Positions 32,822 through 42,244 of a DNA stretch of 64,000 nt are shown here, one piece after another. The position numbers and the translations under genes are program-made. The stretch lies in contig NZ_JAIMIC010000002.1 in the NCBI RefSeq assembly GCF_019966545.1, forward strand, positions 310,001-374,000, given 5' to 3'. Each line of letters starts with the position of its first letter. Position 1 is the stretch's first letter. This stretch comes from Heliomarina baculiformis (GTDB taxonomy: Bacteria > Pseudomonadota > Alphaproteobacteria > Rhodobacterales > Rhodobacteraceae). Under the pieces are notes generated by a model. The model made no database searches. It was given only the letters and a program-made list of their open reading frames with translations, and was not told the DNA's origin.

Positions 32822-34087
32822 ATGAATAACCATATGGCGACAGTTTCGCCCAGTACCGATTTCTCTGCGCCCCGTAGCGCCACGAAGACACCGGCGGCGG
32901 TTTCGACGACTCGCGATATTCGGCTTGATTTCTACCGGGGCATCGCGATGTTCATCATCCTTGTCGCCCATATTCCCGGCAACGCCTGGGCCAACTGGAT
33001 TCCTGCCCGTTTCGGGTTCTCCGACGCGACCGAGATATTTGTGTTCTGTTCCGGCATGGCCTCGGCCATCGCCTTTGGCGGCGCCTTTGTGCGCCGGGGA
33101 TGGCTGATGGGAACGGCGCGTGTGCTGTTTCGGTGCTGGCAGGTCTATTGGGCGCATATCTGCCTCTTCTTCTTTACCGCCACGGCGATGGCCGCGCTCG
33201 ATCTCTACTCGGGCAGCTCGTTCTCCTACATCGACGATCTCAATCTGCGGTTTTTCTTCGACGATCCCGCAGAGCAGATGGTCGGGGTCTTCACGCTGAC
33301 CTATGTGCCCAATTATTTCGACGTTCTACCGATGTACTTGGGCGTTCTGGCGATGATGCCGCTGATCATGGCGCTTGCGCGGGTGTCGCTCTGGGCTGTG
33401 GCTGCCTGTGTCATCGCGATCTGGCTGGCGGCCAACGTGGGCAGCATCCATTTTCCCGCCGAGCCGTGGTCGTCGCGCGAATGGTTCTTTAACCCGTTCG
33501 GCTGGCAATTGCTGTTTTTTACCGGCTTCGCATTCATGCGCGGTTGGCTGCCGCCACCGCCCGTCAAAAAGGGGCTGATCTGGGCTGCGGCTGCTTTTCT
33601 CGTGCTGAGCGCGCCGATTGGGTCGTGGAAAGTCTATAGCTGGGTGAATGCCCTCACGCCCGGGCTGGGCGCCGATCTGCTGGCGATTTGGGACGGAATG
33701 AAGGCCCTGAACGAAAGCACCGGGTTCGACCTTCGGGACAAGACCGACTTCGCTATCCTGCGCTATGTCCATTTCCTGTCGCTGGCCTATCTCGCCTGGG
33801 TCGTGGCCGGCGACGGTGGGGACCGTCTGCGCGCGGTTGGCGAAGGCGCGGCGGCGCGGGTCTGGTCGGTGCTGCTGACCGTGACACTCAAGGTTGGGCA
33901 GCAATCCCTTGCCGTTTTTGTCACCTCGATGGCGGTTGCCCGCCTGTTTGGCTTTGTTCTTGACCAGATCGGGCGCAATTTCGGCACCTTCGCGCTGATT
34001 AACTTAGGCGGCTTTTGCTTATTGATTGCAGTGGCCTATATCGCGGCTTGGTTTAAATCCCAGCCTTGGAGATCGAAACGGACATGA
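32822..34087 (+). CDS. opgC: OpgC family acyltransferase for osmoregulated periplasmic glucans
   Basis: A 421-residue membrane protein with about ten predicted segments. It begins with the OpgC landmark RDIRLDFYRGIAMFIILVAH (residues about 33-52), followed by ATEIFVFCSGMASAIAFGG and a conserved YLGVLAMMPLIMALARVS region. In Rhodobacter-type bacteria OpgC adds succinyl groups to the periplasmic glucan backbone made by OpgG and OpgH, both encoded next. Its stop overlaps the opgG start by 4 bases. ATG 32822 and ATG 32834 are both possible; the GAGG motif is better spaced for the latter. Confidence 0.9.
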   Translation: MNNHMATVSPSTDFSAPRSATKTPAAVSTTRDIRLDFYRGIAMFIILVAHIPGNAWANWIPARFGFSDATEIFVFCSGMASAIAFGGAFVRRGWLMGTARVLFRCWQVYWAHICLFFFTATAMAALDLYSGSSFSYIDDLNLRFFFDDPAEQMVGVFTLTYVPNYFDVLPMYLGVLAMMPLIMALARVSLWAVAACVIAIWLAANVGSIHFPAEPWSSREWFFNPFGWQLLFFTGFAFMRGWLPPPPVKKGLIWAAAAFLVLSAPIGSWKVYSWVNALTPGLGADLLAIWDGMKALNESTGFDLRDKTDFAILRYVHFLSLAYLAWVVAGDGGDRLRAVGEGAAARVWSVLLTVTLKVGQQSLAVFVTSMAVARLFGFVLDQIGRNFGTFALINLGGFCLLIAVAYIAAWFKSQPWRSKRT

Positions 34088-35607
34088 GTTTGACTAGACG
34101 CGCTTTTCTGGCCTCATCAACCGCAATTATGGCCTTGGGCGCGTCACGCGCCAAAGCGCAGAGCGAACCGTTTTCGCACGATCAGGTCATCGCGCTGGCA
34201 CACGAGATGGCAGGGCAGGAGTATACGCCCCGCCCGACAGTTCCGCAGGACTGGATCGACCTGACCTATGAGCAGTACCGCTCTATCTGGTTCCGGTCCA
34301 AGGATGGGCTCTGGTCGCATACGGACCGCCCCTACGAGGTCGATTTCTTCCCGCCCGGCTTGTATTTCAAGCGCACTGTCGGAATCGATATCGTCGAAGA
34401 CGGAGTTGCCCGCGATTTTCCATTCGATTTCAGTCGTTTCGATCACAGCGACAAATTCCCTGAGGTAACCCTTGAGGGTAACCTCGGCTATTCAGGGCTG
34501 CGTTTACGTACAGAGCTGACGGAGCCGGGTAAAAAGAACGAGTTCTGCGTCTTTCAGGGGGCGAGTTATTTCCGCGCGATCGGTTACGCGATGAACTATG
34601 GCATGTCGGCGCGCGGGCTTGCGCTCAAGACCGGCGACCCCGAGGGCGAGGAGTTTCCGGATTTCACCCGTTTCTGGCTTGAGGCGCCAGTGCCGGGGCA
34701 GAAAAACATGATTGTTCATGCGCTTCTGGACAGCCCGAGCGTGACCGGTGCCTATCGTTTCGACATCACGCCGGGGCCGTCCTGCATCATGGATGTGACG
34801 GCCACACTTTTTGCGCGAGAAGAACTGAACCATATCGGCATTGGCGCGTTGACCAGCATGTTTTTACATGACGCCACAGACCGGACCCGGTTCGATGATT
34901 TCAGACCCGCCGTACACGATACGGACGGGCTGATGGTGTGGAACGGTGCGGGAGAAGTTCTGTGGCGGCCGCTGGCCAATCCGACGCGCCTTCAGATCTC
35001 TTCTTTCGTGGATCAGATGCCCAAAGGTTTTGGGTTGATGCAGCGGTCTCGCCGCTTTGCCGATTTCGCCGATCTCGAGGCGCTGTATCACAAGCGTCCC
35101 GGTGTATGGGTCGAACCCAAAGGCGACTGGGGGCCGGGCTCGGTCACGCTGGTCGAGATTCCGGCAGACCTCGAGATCTATGACAATATCGTTGCCTACT
35201 GGCGGCCCAAGGATCCGGTTCCGGCGGGTGAAAGCCTTGAGGTGGCCTATCGCCTCACATGGTGTGCCGAGGCGCCCGTCGACACGGGCATGGCCCGTGT
35301 CATCGAGACGCGCATGGGCGAAAGCCACGCATGGTCGGAACACGAACACGGGCGTATCGTCACCATCGATTTCGAACCCGATGTCATTTTCGAAGACGAA
35401 CTGGATACGTTCGAACTTCGTATCACTTCGGCACAGGCCGAGACCACTGAAGGGGTGCTTCAGAGAAACCCCGATACAGGTGGCCTGCGCCTGGCCTTTT
35501 CATTTGATCCCGGCGACCGGGATGTGGTCGAGCTTCGCGCCCAGATCCGCAAGGATGGTGCGCCCGCCAGTGAAGTCTGGCTGTATCGGTGGACAAGAAA
35601 TGTCTGA
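34084..35607 (+). CDS. opgG: periplasmic glucan biosynthesis protein OpgG/MdoG
   Basis: A 507-residue periplasmic protein. A twin-arginine-like signal (LTRRAFLASSTAIMALGASRA, cleavage near AKAQ, residue 26) is followed by the MdoG domain: FSHDQVIALAHEMAGQEY, YEQYRSIWF, FFPPGLYFKRTV, FCVFQGASYFRAIGYAMNYGMSARG, and later SLEVAYRLTW. OpgG/OpgD proteins act on the linear beta-1,2-glucan in the periplasm, shaping or branching it; recent work groups them with glycoside hydrolases. Its start overlaps opgC by 4 bases and its end overlaps opgH by 8 bases. Confidence 0.95.
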   Translation: MSLTRRAFLASSTAIMALGASRAKAQSEPFSHDQVIALAHEMAGQEYTPRPTVPQDWIDLTYEQYRSIWFRSKDGLWSHTDRPYEVDFFPPGLYFKRTVGIDIVEDGVARDFPFDFSRFDHSDKFPEVTLEGNLGYSGLRLRTELTEPGKKNEFCVFQGASYFRAIGYAMNYGMSARGLALKTGDPEGEEFPDFTRFWLEAPVPGQKNMIVHALLDSPSVTGAYRFDITPGPSCIMDVTATLFAREELNHIGIGALTSMFLHDATDRTRFDDFRPAVHDTDGLMVWNGAGEVLWRPLANPTRLQISSFVDQMPKGFGLMQRSRRFADFADLEALYHKRPGVWVEPKGDWGPGSVTLVEIPADLEIYDNIVAYWRPKDPVPAGESLEVAYRLTWCAEAPVDTGMARVIETRMGESHAWSEHEHGRIVTIDFEPDVIFEDELDTFELRITSAQAETTEGVLQRNPDTGGLRLAFSFDPGDRDVVELRAQIRKDGAPASEVWLYRWTRNV

Positions 35608-37483
35608 GTATCGTTTCATGCCGGAGCGCACCCCCCGCGCGATGCCGGTTCAGGACTTCTTTCAGGAATACCATGACGAGACCGCGCCCGGCGCGGGCTA
35701 CGCCAAGGGTGCGGCGGTGAGCCGGATTTGCGCCTTCGGTCCCGCCATTGCCGCGACGATTGGGCTGCTTTACGCGATGATCAGCTGGTTTTCGGATGCC
35801 GGGATCACCCTGATCGAAGGCACGCTGATCGCCCTCATCTGCTTCAACTTCTTCTGGATCGCCTTTTCGGTAACGACCGTTCTTTTGGGTGTCTGGTCGC
35901 TGACACGAAAGGGCGCACGTCCGCAGGAACGCTCAGCCGGCGCGATGCCCAAGCCGATGAACGTCGCGCTGTTGATGCCTATCTATAACGAAGTGCCTTG
36001 GTACGTGCTGGGGAACGCCCGGTCCATGCTGGAAGAATTGCGGGCGCGGGGCGGCGCCCATCGGTATGCAATGTTCATCCTGTCTGACACGCGCGACGAT
36101 GAAATCGCCCGCGAGGAGCAGGAAGCGGTTCGCGCCGTGCAGGCGGTTCTGTCGCCGGGGCTTGAGCTTTACTATCGCCGCCGCGAGGAAAATACCGACC
36201 GAAAGGTGGGCAATATCGCGGATTGGGTTTGCAACTGGGGCGGCGGTTATGAGGCTATGCTGGTGCTGGATGCCGACAGCCTGATGACCGGTCGCGCCAT
36301 CGTTCGCCTGACCGACGCGCTGGCCCGTGACCCGGGCGCTGGCCTGATCCAGAGTTTTCCGCAGCTTATCGGGGCGCAATCGGTTTTTGGCCGGATGCAG
36401 CAGTTTGCCTCGGGGGTCTATGGCGCGGCTCTCGCCGAAGGCGTCGCCCGTCTCGCCGGGCATGAAGGCAACTACTGGGGTCACAACGCAATCATCCGCA
36501 CTGCGGCCTTTGCGGCCTGCGCAGGTCTGCCCTATCTTAAGCGGCGGGGCGGACGGTCGCAGCTCATCATGAGCCACGATTTCGTAGAAGCCGGCCTGCT
36601 GCGTCGGGCTGGCTGGGGCGTGCGCTTCCTGCCGCGCATCCGGGGCAGTTACGAAGAGACACCGCAGACGCTTATCGACCATATTCAACGCGACCGTCGC
36701 TGGTGTCAGGGCAACCTTCAGCACCTGAGCCTGCTGAATGCGCGTGGTTTCCGTTCGATGTCGCGGTTTCACATGTTCCACGGTGCCATCGGGTATCTGC
36801 TGTCGCCGATGTGGTTTGCGCTTTTGGTGATGTGGGCGTTGATCGGGACCAGCGAAGAAGCAAGCGTGCTGCGTTATTTCAGCCCGTCGAACCCACTGAT
36901 GCCAACTTGGCCCGAGCTCAGCGAAGGGCGGCATGTGCTGATCATCGTCATCATGTATGCCATGCTGCTTGCGCCGAAATTGCTGGGGATCGCAGCCCTG
37001 CCGCTGACCGGTGCGCGTTTCTCTGAGTTCGGCGGATCTGCCCGGTTTGCCCTGTCTTTCCTTTCCGAAGTCGTCCTGTCCGTTCTTTATGCGCCTATCC
37101 TGATGGTGCAGCAGGTGGTTGCCGTGTTTCGTACTGCAACCGGCATGCAGCAGGGCTGGTCGCCGCAGGCACGTGAAGGCGGCCACTATTCCTTCCTGAC
37201 GGTTCTCAAGGTGCACATCCTCGAAACGGTAAGCGGTGCGGCCTTGCTGACCGGCATGGCGCTTGGCGTGGTGTCGCCGTGGCTGCTGCCGATCGCCATC
37301 AGCCTTGCGCTGGCTGTGCCCCTGTCGATGCTGAGCGGTGTGTCGTTCAGCCGTACAGGGCGCTGGATGGGAACCCGCGAGGATTTCCGCGCACCGCCGA
37401 TAACCTTTGCCGCCCGTCACTACCGGGCCGAATTGAAGACGATGCTCGAAGGGCGCGGCGCACATAAGATCGCGGCCGAGTAA
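35600..37483 (+). CDS. opgH: glucan glucosyltransferase OpgH/MdoH
   Basis: A 627-residue membrane glycosyltransferase (family 2) that polymerises glucose from UDP-glucose into the beta-1,2 backbone of osmoregulated periplasmic glucans and carries it to the periplasm. It starts with two membrane segments (about residues 45-105). The cytoplasmic catalytic domain follows, with VALLMPIYNE, the DxD-type MLVLDADSLMTG near residue 225, the general base region SHDFVEAGLLRRAGW, and the processivity motif QRDRRWCQGN near 365-375. Several more membrane helices follow. The start at 35600 (MSEYRFMPERTPR) overlaps the opgG end; the longer upstream frame is not real. This is the last gene of the operon and converges with the esterase gene. 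Confidence 0.95.
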   Translation: MSEYRFMPERTPRAMPVQDFFQEYHDETAPGAGYAKGAAVSRICAFGPAIAATIGLLYAMISWFSDAGITLIEGTLIALICFNFFWIAFSVTTVLLGVWSLTRKGARPQERSAGAMPKPMNVALLMPIYNEVPWYVLGNARSMLEELRARGGAHRYAMFILSDTRDDEIAREEQEAVRAVQAVLSPGLELYYRRREENTDRKVGNIADWVCNWGGGYEAMLVLDADSLMTGRAIVRLTDALARDPGAGLIQSFPQLIGAQSVFGRMQQFASGVYGAALAEGVARLAGHEGNYWGHNAIIRTAAFAACAGLPYLKRRGGRSQLIMSHDFVEAGLLRRAGWGVRFLPRIRGSYEETPQTLIDHIQRDRRWCQGNLQHLSLLNARGFRSMSRFHMFHGAIGYLLSPMWFALLVMWALIGTSEEASVLRYFSPSNPLMPTWPELSEGRHVLIIVIMYAMLLAPKLLGIAALPLTGARFSEFGGSARFALSFLSEVVLSVLYAPILMVQQVVAVFRTATGMQQGWSPQAREGGHYSFLTVLKVHILETVSGAALLTGMALGVVSPWLLPIAISLALAVPLSMLSGVSFSRTGRWMGTREDFRAPPITFAARHYRAELKTMLEGRGAHKIAAE

Positions 37484-37488
37484 CACGC

Positions 37489-38301
37489 TTACTCCGGAAG
37501 GCTTTCGAACCAGTCCGCAATCATGTCAGACCATCCCGGAGGCACTATGTGTCCGCCGGGGAAGAGTGCGAACTCAAGCGCGCTGCCGGGGGCGCAATCT
37601 TCCCAGCGGCGGCGCTGAAATTCTCCTGTGTCTGCATGGCTTGTCGGGTCGTGTCCGTCGCATTTATTGGTAAGCCGCCAGAGCTCCAGACCGGCGAAGA
37701 TATCGCCTTGCACGAATTTGCCACCCCCGAGCGAGCGTCCCTCCAGCGGAACGACGGTATCGCGCCAGCCGTGGGTATGGAAGAGCCGCACGGGACCGAC
37801 GCAGCTTTGCGGCTGGGGTCGCCAGAAGCCGCCGGAAACCGGGGCATAGGCGGCGAACGTTTCCGGAGCATCGCAGGCCGTGTATGTCACCTGGAATCCG
37901 CCCGCCGAGAATCCGGCGAGCAGGATCCTTTCAGGGTCGATGCCAAAGCGGGTCTCCGCGTCTCGCGCGACTTCCTGAAGAAATTCGGTTTCGTCCCGGC
38001 CTTCCCAGCTTGGGAAAAAATTCCAGCTCGATCCGGATTCTCCGAAGGAACGTGAACCGGTCGGGGCAATCACCGTATATCCTCGCGCATTGAGCGCATT
38101 TACGAGGCCCGTGTTGCGCATGGTGTTGGCGCCGTTGCTGCCCGCGCCGTGCAGGAAGATCACTGCCGGGGCATTGTCGGCCTCGACCGGGGCGGCGTGA
38201 TATTCGCCGTTTTCTGTCGAACAGGCGCCGGGTGTTGGCCCGCAATCGGCCAGCGCCTGCGTGGCGAAGCACGACAGCGCGGCGAGGAGGGGGCGGATCA
38301 T
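37489..38301 (-). CDS. secreted alpha/beta hydrolase, PHB-depolymerase/LpqC-like esterase
   Basis: A 270-residue exported hydrolase. A short signal (MIRPLLAALSCFATQALA) precedes a mature part rich in Cys. Core motifs are PAVIFLHGAGSNGAN (oxyanion region), the nucleophile elbow LLAGFSAGGFQ (Ser near residue 144), VRLFHTHGWRDTVVP (acid Asp) and the C-terminal FPGGHIVPPGW (catalytic His). The layout matches poly(3-hydroxybutyrate) depolymerase-like and feruloyl-esterase-like proteins. Four or more Cys residues suggest periplasmic disulfides. The start overlaps the rhodanese stop by 4 bases. The real ester substrate is unknown. Confidence 0.87.
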   Translation of the reverse strand: MIRPLLAALSCFATQALADCGPTPGACSTENGEYHAAPVEADNAPAVIFLHGAGSNGANTMRNTGLVNALNARGYTVIAPTGSRSFGESGSSWNFFPSWEGRDETEFLQEVARDAETRFGIDPERILLAGFSAGGFQVTYTACDAPETFAAYAPVSGGFWRPQPQSCVGPVRLFHTHGWRDTVVPLEGRSLGGGKFVQGDIFAGLELWRLTNKCDGHDPTSHADTGEFQRRRWEDCAPGSALEFALFPGGHIVPPGWSDMIADWFESLPE

Positions 38302-38783
38302 GTTGGCTCCTTGTAGGGCAGGGTAGGCAAGTCTGAGGCAAGCCAGCCCGGACCGGCGGCGGAGCCCAGCATGCCCTCGGGCACGTCGATGATATTGCTG
38401 AAACCTTCTCGGCTCATCCGGTTGGCCATGCGTGCGGAACGAACGCCACGGGCGCAGATCAGCGCGATGGGGGCGGCCCGATCCGGGACGAGCGTTACCA
38501 GCGCTTCGGTAAAATCATCGCGGCGCATGTCGATGGGATGCGCGCCTTCGCCGATTCCGGTCCGCGCCCATTCGTCGGGGCGGCGAATATCGATTAGGGT
38601 GATGTCGCCCGCGACGGCCTGCTGGTGCGCTTCCCGGACGTTCAGCGAGAGACCCGCGTAGCCGGGGGCAAGCGATGACATGTAAAAAGCGGCACCCCCG
38701 CCAAGGACCGTCAGCGCCGTACCTGCCATAAGGCGACGGCGGGAAAAGAGAGGGGCCGGGTCTTTCGCTTGCTCCATCGCCAA
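38298..38783 (-). CDS. exported or membrane-anchored rhodanese-domain protein
   Basis: A 161-residue protein with an N-terminal twin-arginine-like anchor (FSRRRLMAGTALTVLGGG, residues about 13-35) and one rhodanese domain (about 50-155). The domain has TLIDIRRPDEWARTGIGEGA and the active-site loop CARGVRSARMANRM, whose Cys would carry persulfide sulfur. It lies in a two-gene unit with the downstream esterase (4-base overlap) and is divergent from the mrp operon. Single-domain periplasmic rhodaneses may act in sulfur handling or cyanide detoxification; nothing here decides between them. Confidence 0.87.
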   Translation of the reverse strand: MAMEQAKDPAPLFSRRRLMAGTALTVLGGGAAFYMSSLAPGYAGLSLNVREAHQQAVAGDITLIDIRRPDEWARTGIGEGAHPIDMRRDDFTEALVTLVPDRAAPIALICARGVRSARMANRMSREGFSNIIDVPEGMLGSAAGPGWLASDLPTLPYKEPT

Positions 38784-38964
38784 AGCTTGCGTTGCCGCCT
38801 GGCGACCGGCAAGGGCGCATCACGTCGGCCGCCGATCCATGCGATCAAATTCATGTCAACTCGCCCTTTGTGCAACACTTGCTTGCGGACTGCATGACAA
38901 GGGCTGCAGGCCGTCTGAACGGGCGCAAAATGCCGCGTTTTCAAAGTTCGGCTCCGCGAAGGGT

Positions 38965-38992
38965 TTGACAGTCAGGAAAATTTGCTTAGGCA
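38965..38992 (+). promoter_or_regulatory. possible promoter of the mrp operon
   Basis: TTGACA at 38965-38970 is followed after 16 bases by TAGGCA (38987-38992), about 40 bases before the mrpA start. The -35 element is perfect and the -10 poor, as is usual in this group. The rest of the 249-base gap shows no gene. Confidence 0.35.
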
Positions 38993-39032
38993 CGTGTAAA
39001 CCTTTTCGCGTCCGAAGAATGGAGTGCCGCCA

Positions 39033-41891
39033 GTGTCGCTATTTCTGATTGCTGCTCTTCCCTTTCTGGGCGCTGTCTTTCCGGCGCTTCTGATCCGGGC
39101 GGGGCGCAATGCCTGCGCCTCGGCGGCCGGGGCGGTGACCTTGCTGGCGCTGATCGGTGTGCTGGTGAACGCGCCCCGTGTCATGGCAGGCGGCGTCGTT
39201 ACGGCGCAGATCGACTGGCTGCCGCAGCTTGGCATGAACCTGCATTTCTTCATGGACGGGCTTGGCATGTTTTTCGCCACGCTGATCCTTGGGATCGGGC
39301 TGCTGATCATCATCTACGCCCGCTATTACCTGTCGCGCGAAGACCCGATGGGCCAGTTCTATGCCTATCTGCTTCTGTTTCAGGGCGCGATGGTCGGCAT
39401 TGTTCTGTCGGACAACATCCTGCTGCTGGTGGTGTTCTGGGAGCTGACCTCGTTATCGTCTTTCCTACTGATCGGCTATTGGAAGCACCTGCCGGCAGGC
39501 CGGCAGGGCGCGCGCATGGCCTTGGCGGTGACCGGCGCGGGCGGTCTTGCGCTGATCGGGGGCATGCTGGTTCTGGGCAATATCGCAGGCACCTATTCGC
39601 TGAGCGAAATCCTTGATCAGAAAGAGCTTATCCAGTCCTCGCCGCTTTACCTTACGGCGCTGATCCTGATCCTGCTTGGCTGTTTCACCAAGTCCGCGCA
39701 ATTTCCGTTCCATTTCTGGCTGCCCCACGCGATGGCCGCGCCGACGCCGGTTTCGGCCTATCTGCACTCGGCGACGATGGTCAAAGCCGGTCTGTTCCTC
39801 ATGGCGCGGCTCTGGCCTGTGCTTGCGGGCACCGACGCCTGGTTTTATATCGTGTCGACTACAGGTCTGGTGACGATGGTGCTGGGCGCGGTGATCGCGC
39901 TCTTCAAGGACGACCTCAAGGCGTTGCTCGCGTTTTCGACGGTCAGTCACCTAGGCCTGATCACGCTGTTGCTTGGGCTCGGAACACAGGCCGGGGCGCT
40001 GGCCGCTGTTTTTCACATCCTGAACCACGCGACCTTCAAGGCGGCGCTCTTCATGAGCGCGGGCATCATCGACCATGAAACCCATACCCGCGATATCAAG
40101 CGGCTGGGGGGGCTGCGCACGCTGATGCCGGTGACATTCGTCATCGCGACCATCGCGTCGCTGTCGATGGCGGGTATTCCGCCGCTGAACGGCTTCCTCT
40201 CCAAGGAGATGATGCTCGAAGAGATTTCGCACACCACGTGGCTTGACTCGCACTGGTTCTTCCCGGTGCTGGCCACCATCGGTGCGTTGTTTTCGGCGGC
40301 CTATTCCTTCCGCTTCATTGGCCATGTCTTCCTTGGCCCGGTGCGCGACGACTACCCGTCCAAGCCGCACGATCCCGGTGTCGGCATGTGGATATCGCCC
40401 GCCTTCCTCGTTCTGCTGGTGATCGCGATCGGTCTCTTCCCCGAGGCTGTCGCGGGCAATCTCGTGCGCACCGTTACCGACGCAGTGATGGGCGAATACG
40501 GCGATTACTATCCGCTCAAGATCTGGCACGGCGTGACGCCTGCGCTTTACATGTCGGGCATCGCTGTAGTGGGTGGCCTGATCCTGCTGGCGCTGCACCG
40601 CCCGCTCGACAAGGGCTGGATCGCAACGCCCCGGCCCGAGGCCAAGACGATTTTCGACGGGCTTGTCGGCGCGCTCACGCGGGCCTGCCGCGGGATCACC
40701 GACACGCTGCATGACGGGGCCATCGGGCGCTATGCGGCGATCTTCATCGTCTTTGTTCTGGTCCTTGGCGGTTATGCCTTCACCACTGGCGCAATGGGAC
40801 CGCAGACGCGACCAATGCTCGAGATCGAGGTGCTGCCCGCGATTGGCTGGTTCGGCCTGGTGGCGGCGACGCTTTGTATCGTTGCCTTCCACCGCAACCG
40901 CCTGCTGTCGCTGGTGCTGATCGGTGTTGTCGGGCTGGTCGTGACGATGCTGTTCAACTACTTCTCGGCGCCCGATCTGGCACTAACCCAGCTTTCGGTT
41001 GAGGTGGTCACCATCGTGCTGATGCTGCTGGCGCTGAATTTCATGCCCAAAACCACCCCGCGTGAAAGCTCTGTCGGACGCCGGACGCGCGATGTTCTGA
41101 TCTCGGTCGCCGCAGGACTTGGTGTCGGCGGGCTGATCTTTGCGATCATGACGCGCGGCTTTGCCTTCGACACGATCTCTGAATTCCACCTTGCCAATTC
41201 CTACAAGGGCGGCGGCGGTGACAACGTCGTCAACGTGATCCTCGTGGATTTCCGGGGCTTTGATACCTTTGGCGAGATCATCGTGCTGGGGATCGCGGCC
41301 ATCGTGATCTATGCGATCACCGAGGCGATCATGCAGACCAGCGTGCGTGCGCGTCTGCTGAACCGCGTGCCGGACCAACCGGTTGCCGGGGACGCGCATC
41401 CGCTGATGATGGTGGTCGTGACGCGTCTGATGATGCCGGTGGCGCTTATGGTGGCGGCCTATATCTTCTTCCGTGGGCACAACCTGCCGGGTGGTGGTTT
41501 CATTGCCGGTCTGATCGCGGCCATCGCCATCATCATGCAATACATGGCGTCGGGTTTCGGCTGGGCTGCCGCACGGCAGCACTTCCCGTATCACGGGATC
41601 ATCGGCTCCGGTGTTCTTGTCGCCGCTGTGACCGGGCTTGGCGCTTGGTTCAACGGTATGCCCTTCCTGACCTCGGCATTCGGCTATATCCATCCGCCGG
41701 GGCTTGAGGAATTCGAATGGGCGACGGCGGCGCTGTTCGACCTTGGCGTGTTCTTGGCCGTGGTCGGCGCGGTACTGCTCGCGCTTGAAAGCCTGTCGCG
41801 CTACGCGTGGAACCCCAATATCGACAGCCGTCATCCGATGGACATCAACCCGTCGCGCGATGACAACGGCCGCGTCATCAGAAAGGACTGA
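39033..41891 (+). CDS. mrpA: Na+/H+ antiporter subunit A with fused subunit B domain (MrpA/B, PhaAB)
   Basis: A 952-residue inner-membrane subunit of the Mrp multisubunit Na+(K+)/H+ antiporter. It resembles NuoL of complex I: about residues 95-480 hold the proton-antiporter core with FWELTSLSSFLLIGYW (key Glu), the Lys-bearing helices KSAQFPFHFWLPHAMAAPTPVSAYLHSATMVKAG and the broken helix of FSTVSHLGL. The C-terminal 200 residues carry the MnhB domain (TRLMMPVALMVAAYIFFRGHNLPGGGFIAGLI), fused to A as in alphaproteobacterial PhaAB. GTG 39033 with GGAG 8 bases upstream is preferred to GTG 39024. The six genes are tightly coupled and support pH and sodium homeostasis. Confidence 0.96.
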   Translation: MSLFLIAALPFLGAVFPALLIRAGRNACASAAGAVTLLALIGVLVNAPRVMAGGVVTAQIDWLPQLGMNLHFFMDGLGMFFATLILGIGLLIIIYARYYLSREDPMGQFYAYLLLFQGAMVGIVLSDNILLLVVFWELTSLSSFLLIGYWKHLPAGRQGARMALAVTGAGGLALIGGMLVLGNIAGTYSLSEILDQKELIQSSPLYLTALILILLGCFTKSAQFPFHFWLPHAMAAPTPVSAYLHSATMVKAGLFLMARLWPVLAGTDAWFYIVSTTGLVTMVLGAVIALFKDDLKALLAFSTVSHLGLITLLLGLGTQAGALAAVFHILNHATFKAALFMSAGIIDHETHTRDIKRLGGLRTLMPVTFVIATIASLSMAGIPPLNGFLSKEMMLEEISHTTWLDSHWFFPVLATIGALFSAAYSFRFIGHVFLGPVRDDYPSKPHDPGVGMWISPAFLVLLVIAIGLFPEAVAGNLVRTVTDAVMGEYGDYYPLKIWHGVTPALYMSGIAVVGGLILLALHRPLDKGWIATPRPEAKTIFDGLVGALTRACRGITDTLHDGAIGRYAAIFIVFVLVLGGYAFTTGAMGPQTRPMLEIEVLPAIGWFGLVAATLCIVAFHRNRLLSLVLIGVVGLVVTMLFNYFSAPDLALTQLSVEVVTIVLMLLALNFMPKTTPRESSVGRRTRDVLISVAAGLGVGGLIFAIMTRGFAFDTISEFHLANSYKGGGGDNVVNVILVDFRGFDTFGEIIVLGIAAIVIYAITEAIMQTSVRARLLNRVPDQPVAGDAHPLMMVVVTRLMMPVALMVAAYIFFRGHNLPGGGFIAGLIAAIAIIMQYMASGFGWAAARQHFPYHGIIGSGVLVAAVTGLGAWFNGMPFLTSAFGYIHPPGLEEFEWATAALFDLGVFLAVVGAVLLALESLSRYAWNPNIDSRHPMDINPSRDDNGRVIRKD

Positions 41892-41893
41892 GC

Positions 41894-42244
41894 ATGGAGC
41901 TGTTATTCGCCTCGGCCATCGGTGTTCTGACCGCCTGCGGCATCTACCTTATCCTGCGTCAGCGGACGTTCCCGGTCATCCTTGGCCTGTCGCTGCTGTC
42001 CTACGCGGTGAACCTGTTCCTCTTTGCCACCGGCAGGTTGTCGGTGGGCGCACCGCCGATTCTGCAATACGGGGTCGAGACTTATACCGACCCGTTGCCG
42101 CAGGCGCTGGTGCTGACCGCCATCGTGATTTCCTTTGGCATGACGGCGGTGATCGTGATGATCGCGCTTAGCGCCTATCTTTCCGAGAATGACGACAGGA
42201 TCGACATGGACAACCCCTCTGAACCGGCGAAAGACGACGCATGA
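41894..42244 (+). CDS. mrpC: Na+/H+ antiporter subunit C (MrpC)
   Basis: A 116-residue, three-helix membrane protein homologous to NuoK. Its motifs include FASAIGVLTACGIYLILRQR and GLSLLSYAVNLFLFATGR. The ALVLTAIVISFGMTAVIVMI helix is the conserved MnhC/NuoK segment. It begins 2 bases after mrpA ends and its stop overlaps mrpD by 4 bases. A charged tail (SENDDRIDMDN) is cytoplasmic. Confidence 0.95.
   Translation: MELLFASAIGVLTACGIYLILRQRTFPVILGLSLLSYAVNLFLFATGRLSVGAPPILQYGVETYTDPLPQALVLTAIVISFGMTAVIVMIALSAYLSENDDRIDMDNPSEPAKDDA

Noticed and set aside
35057-35599. Longer N-terminus for opgH
   Set aside because: It overlaps opgG over more than 500 bases in another frame. The OpgH family start fits ATG 35600 with the usual 8-base overlap.
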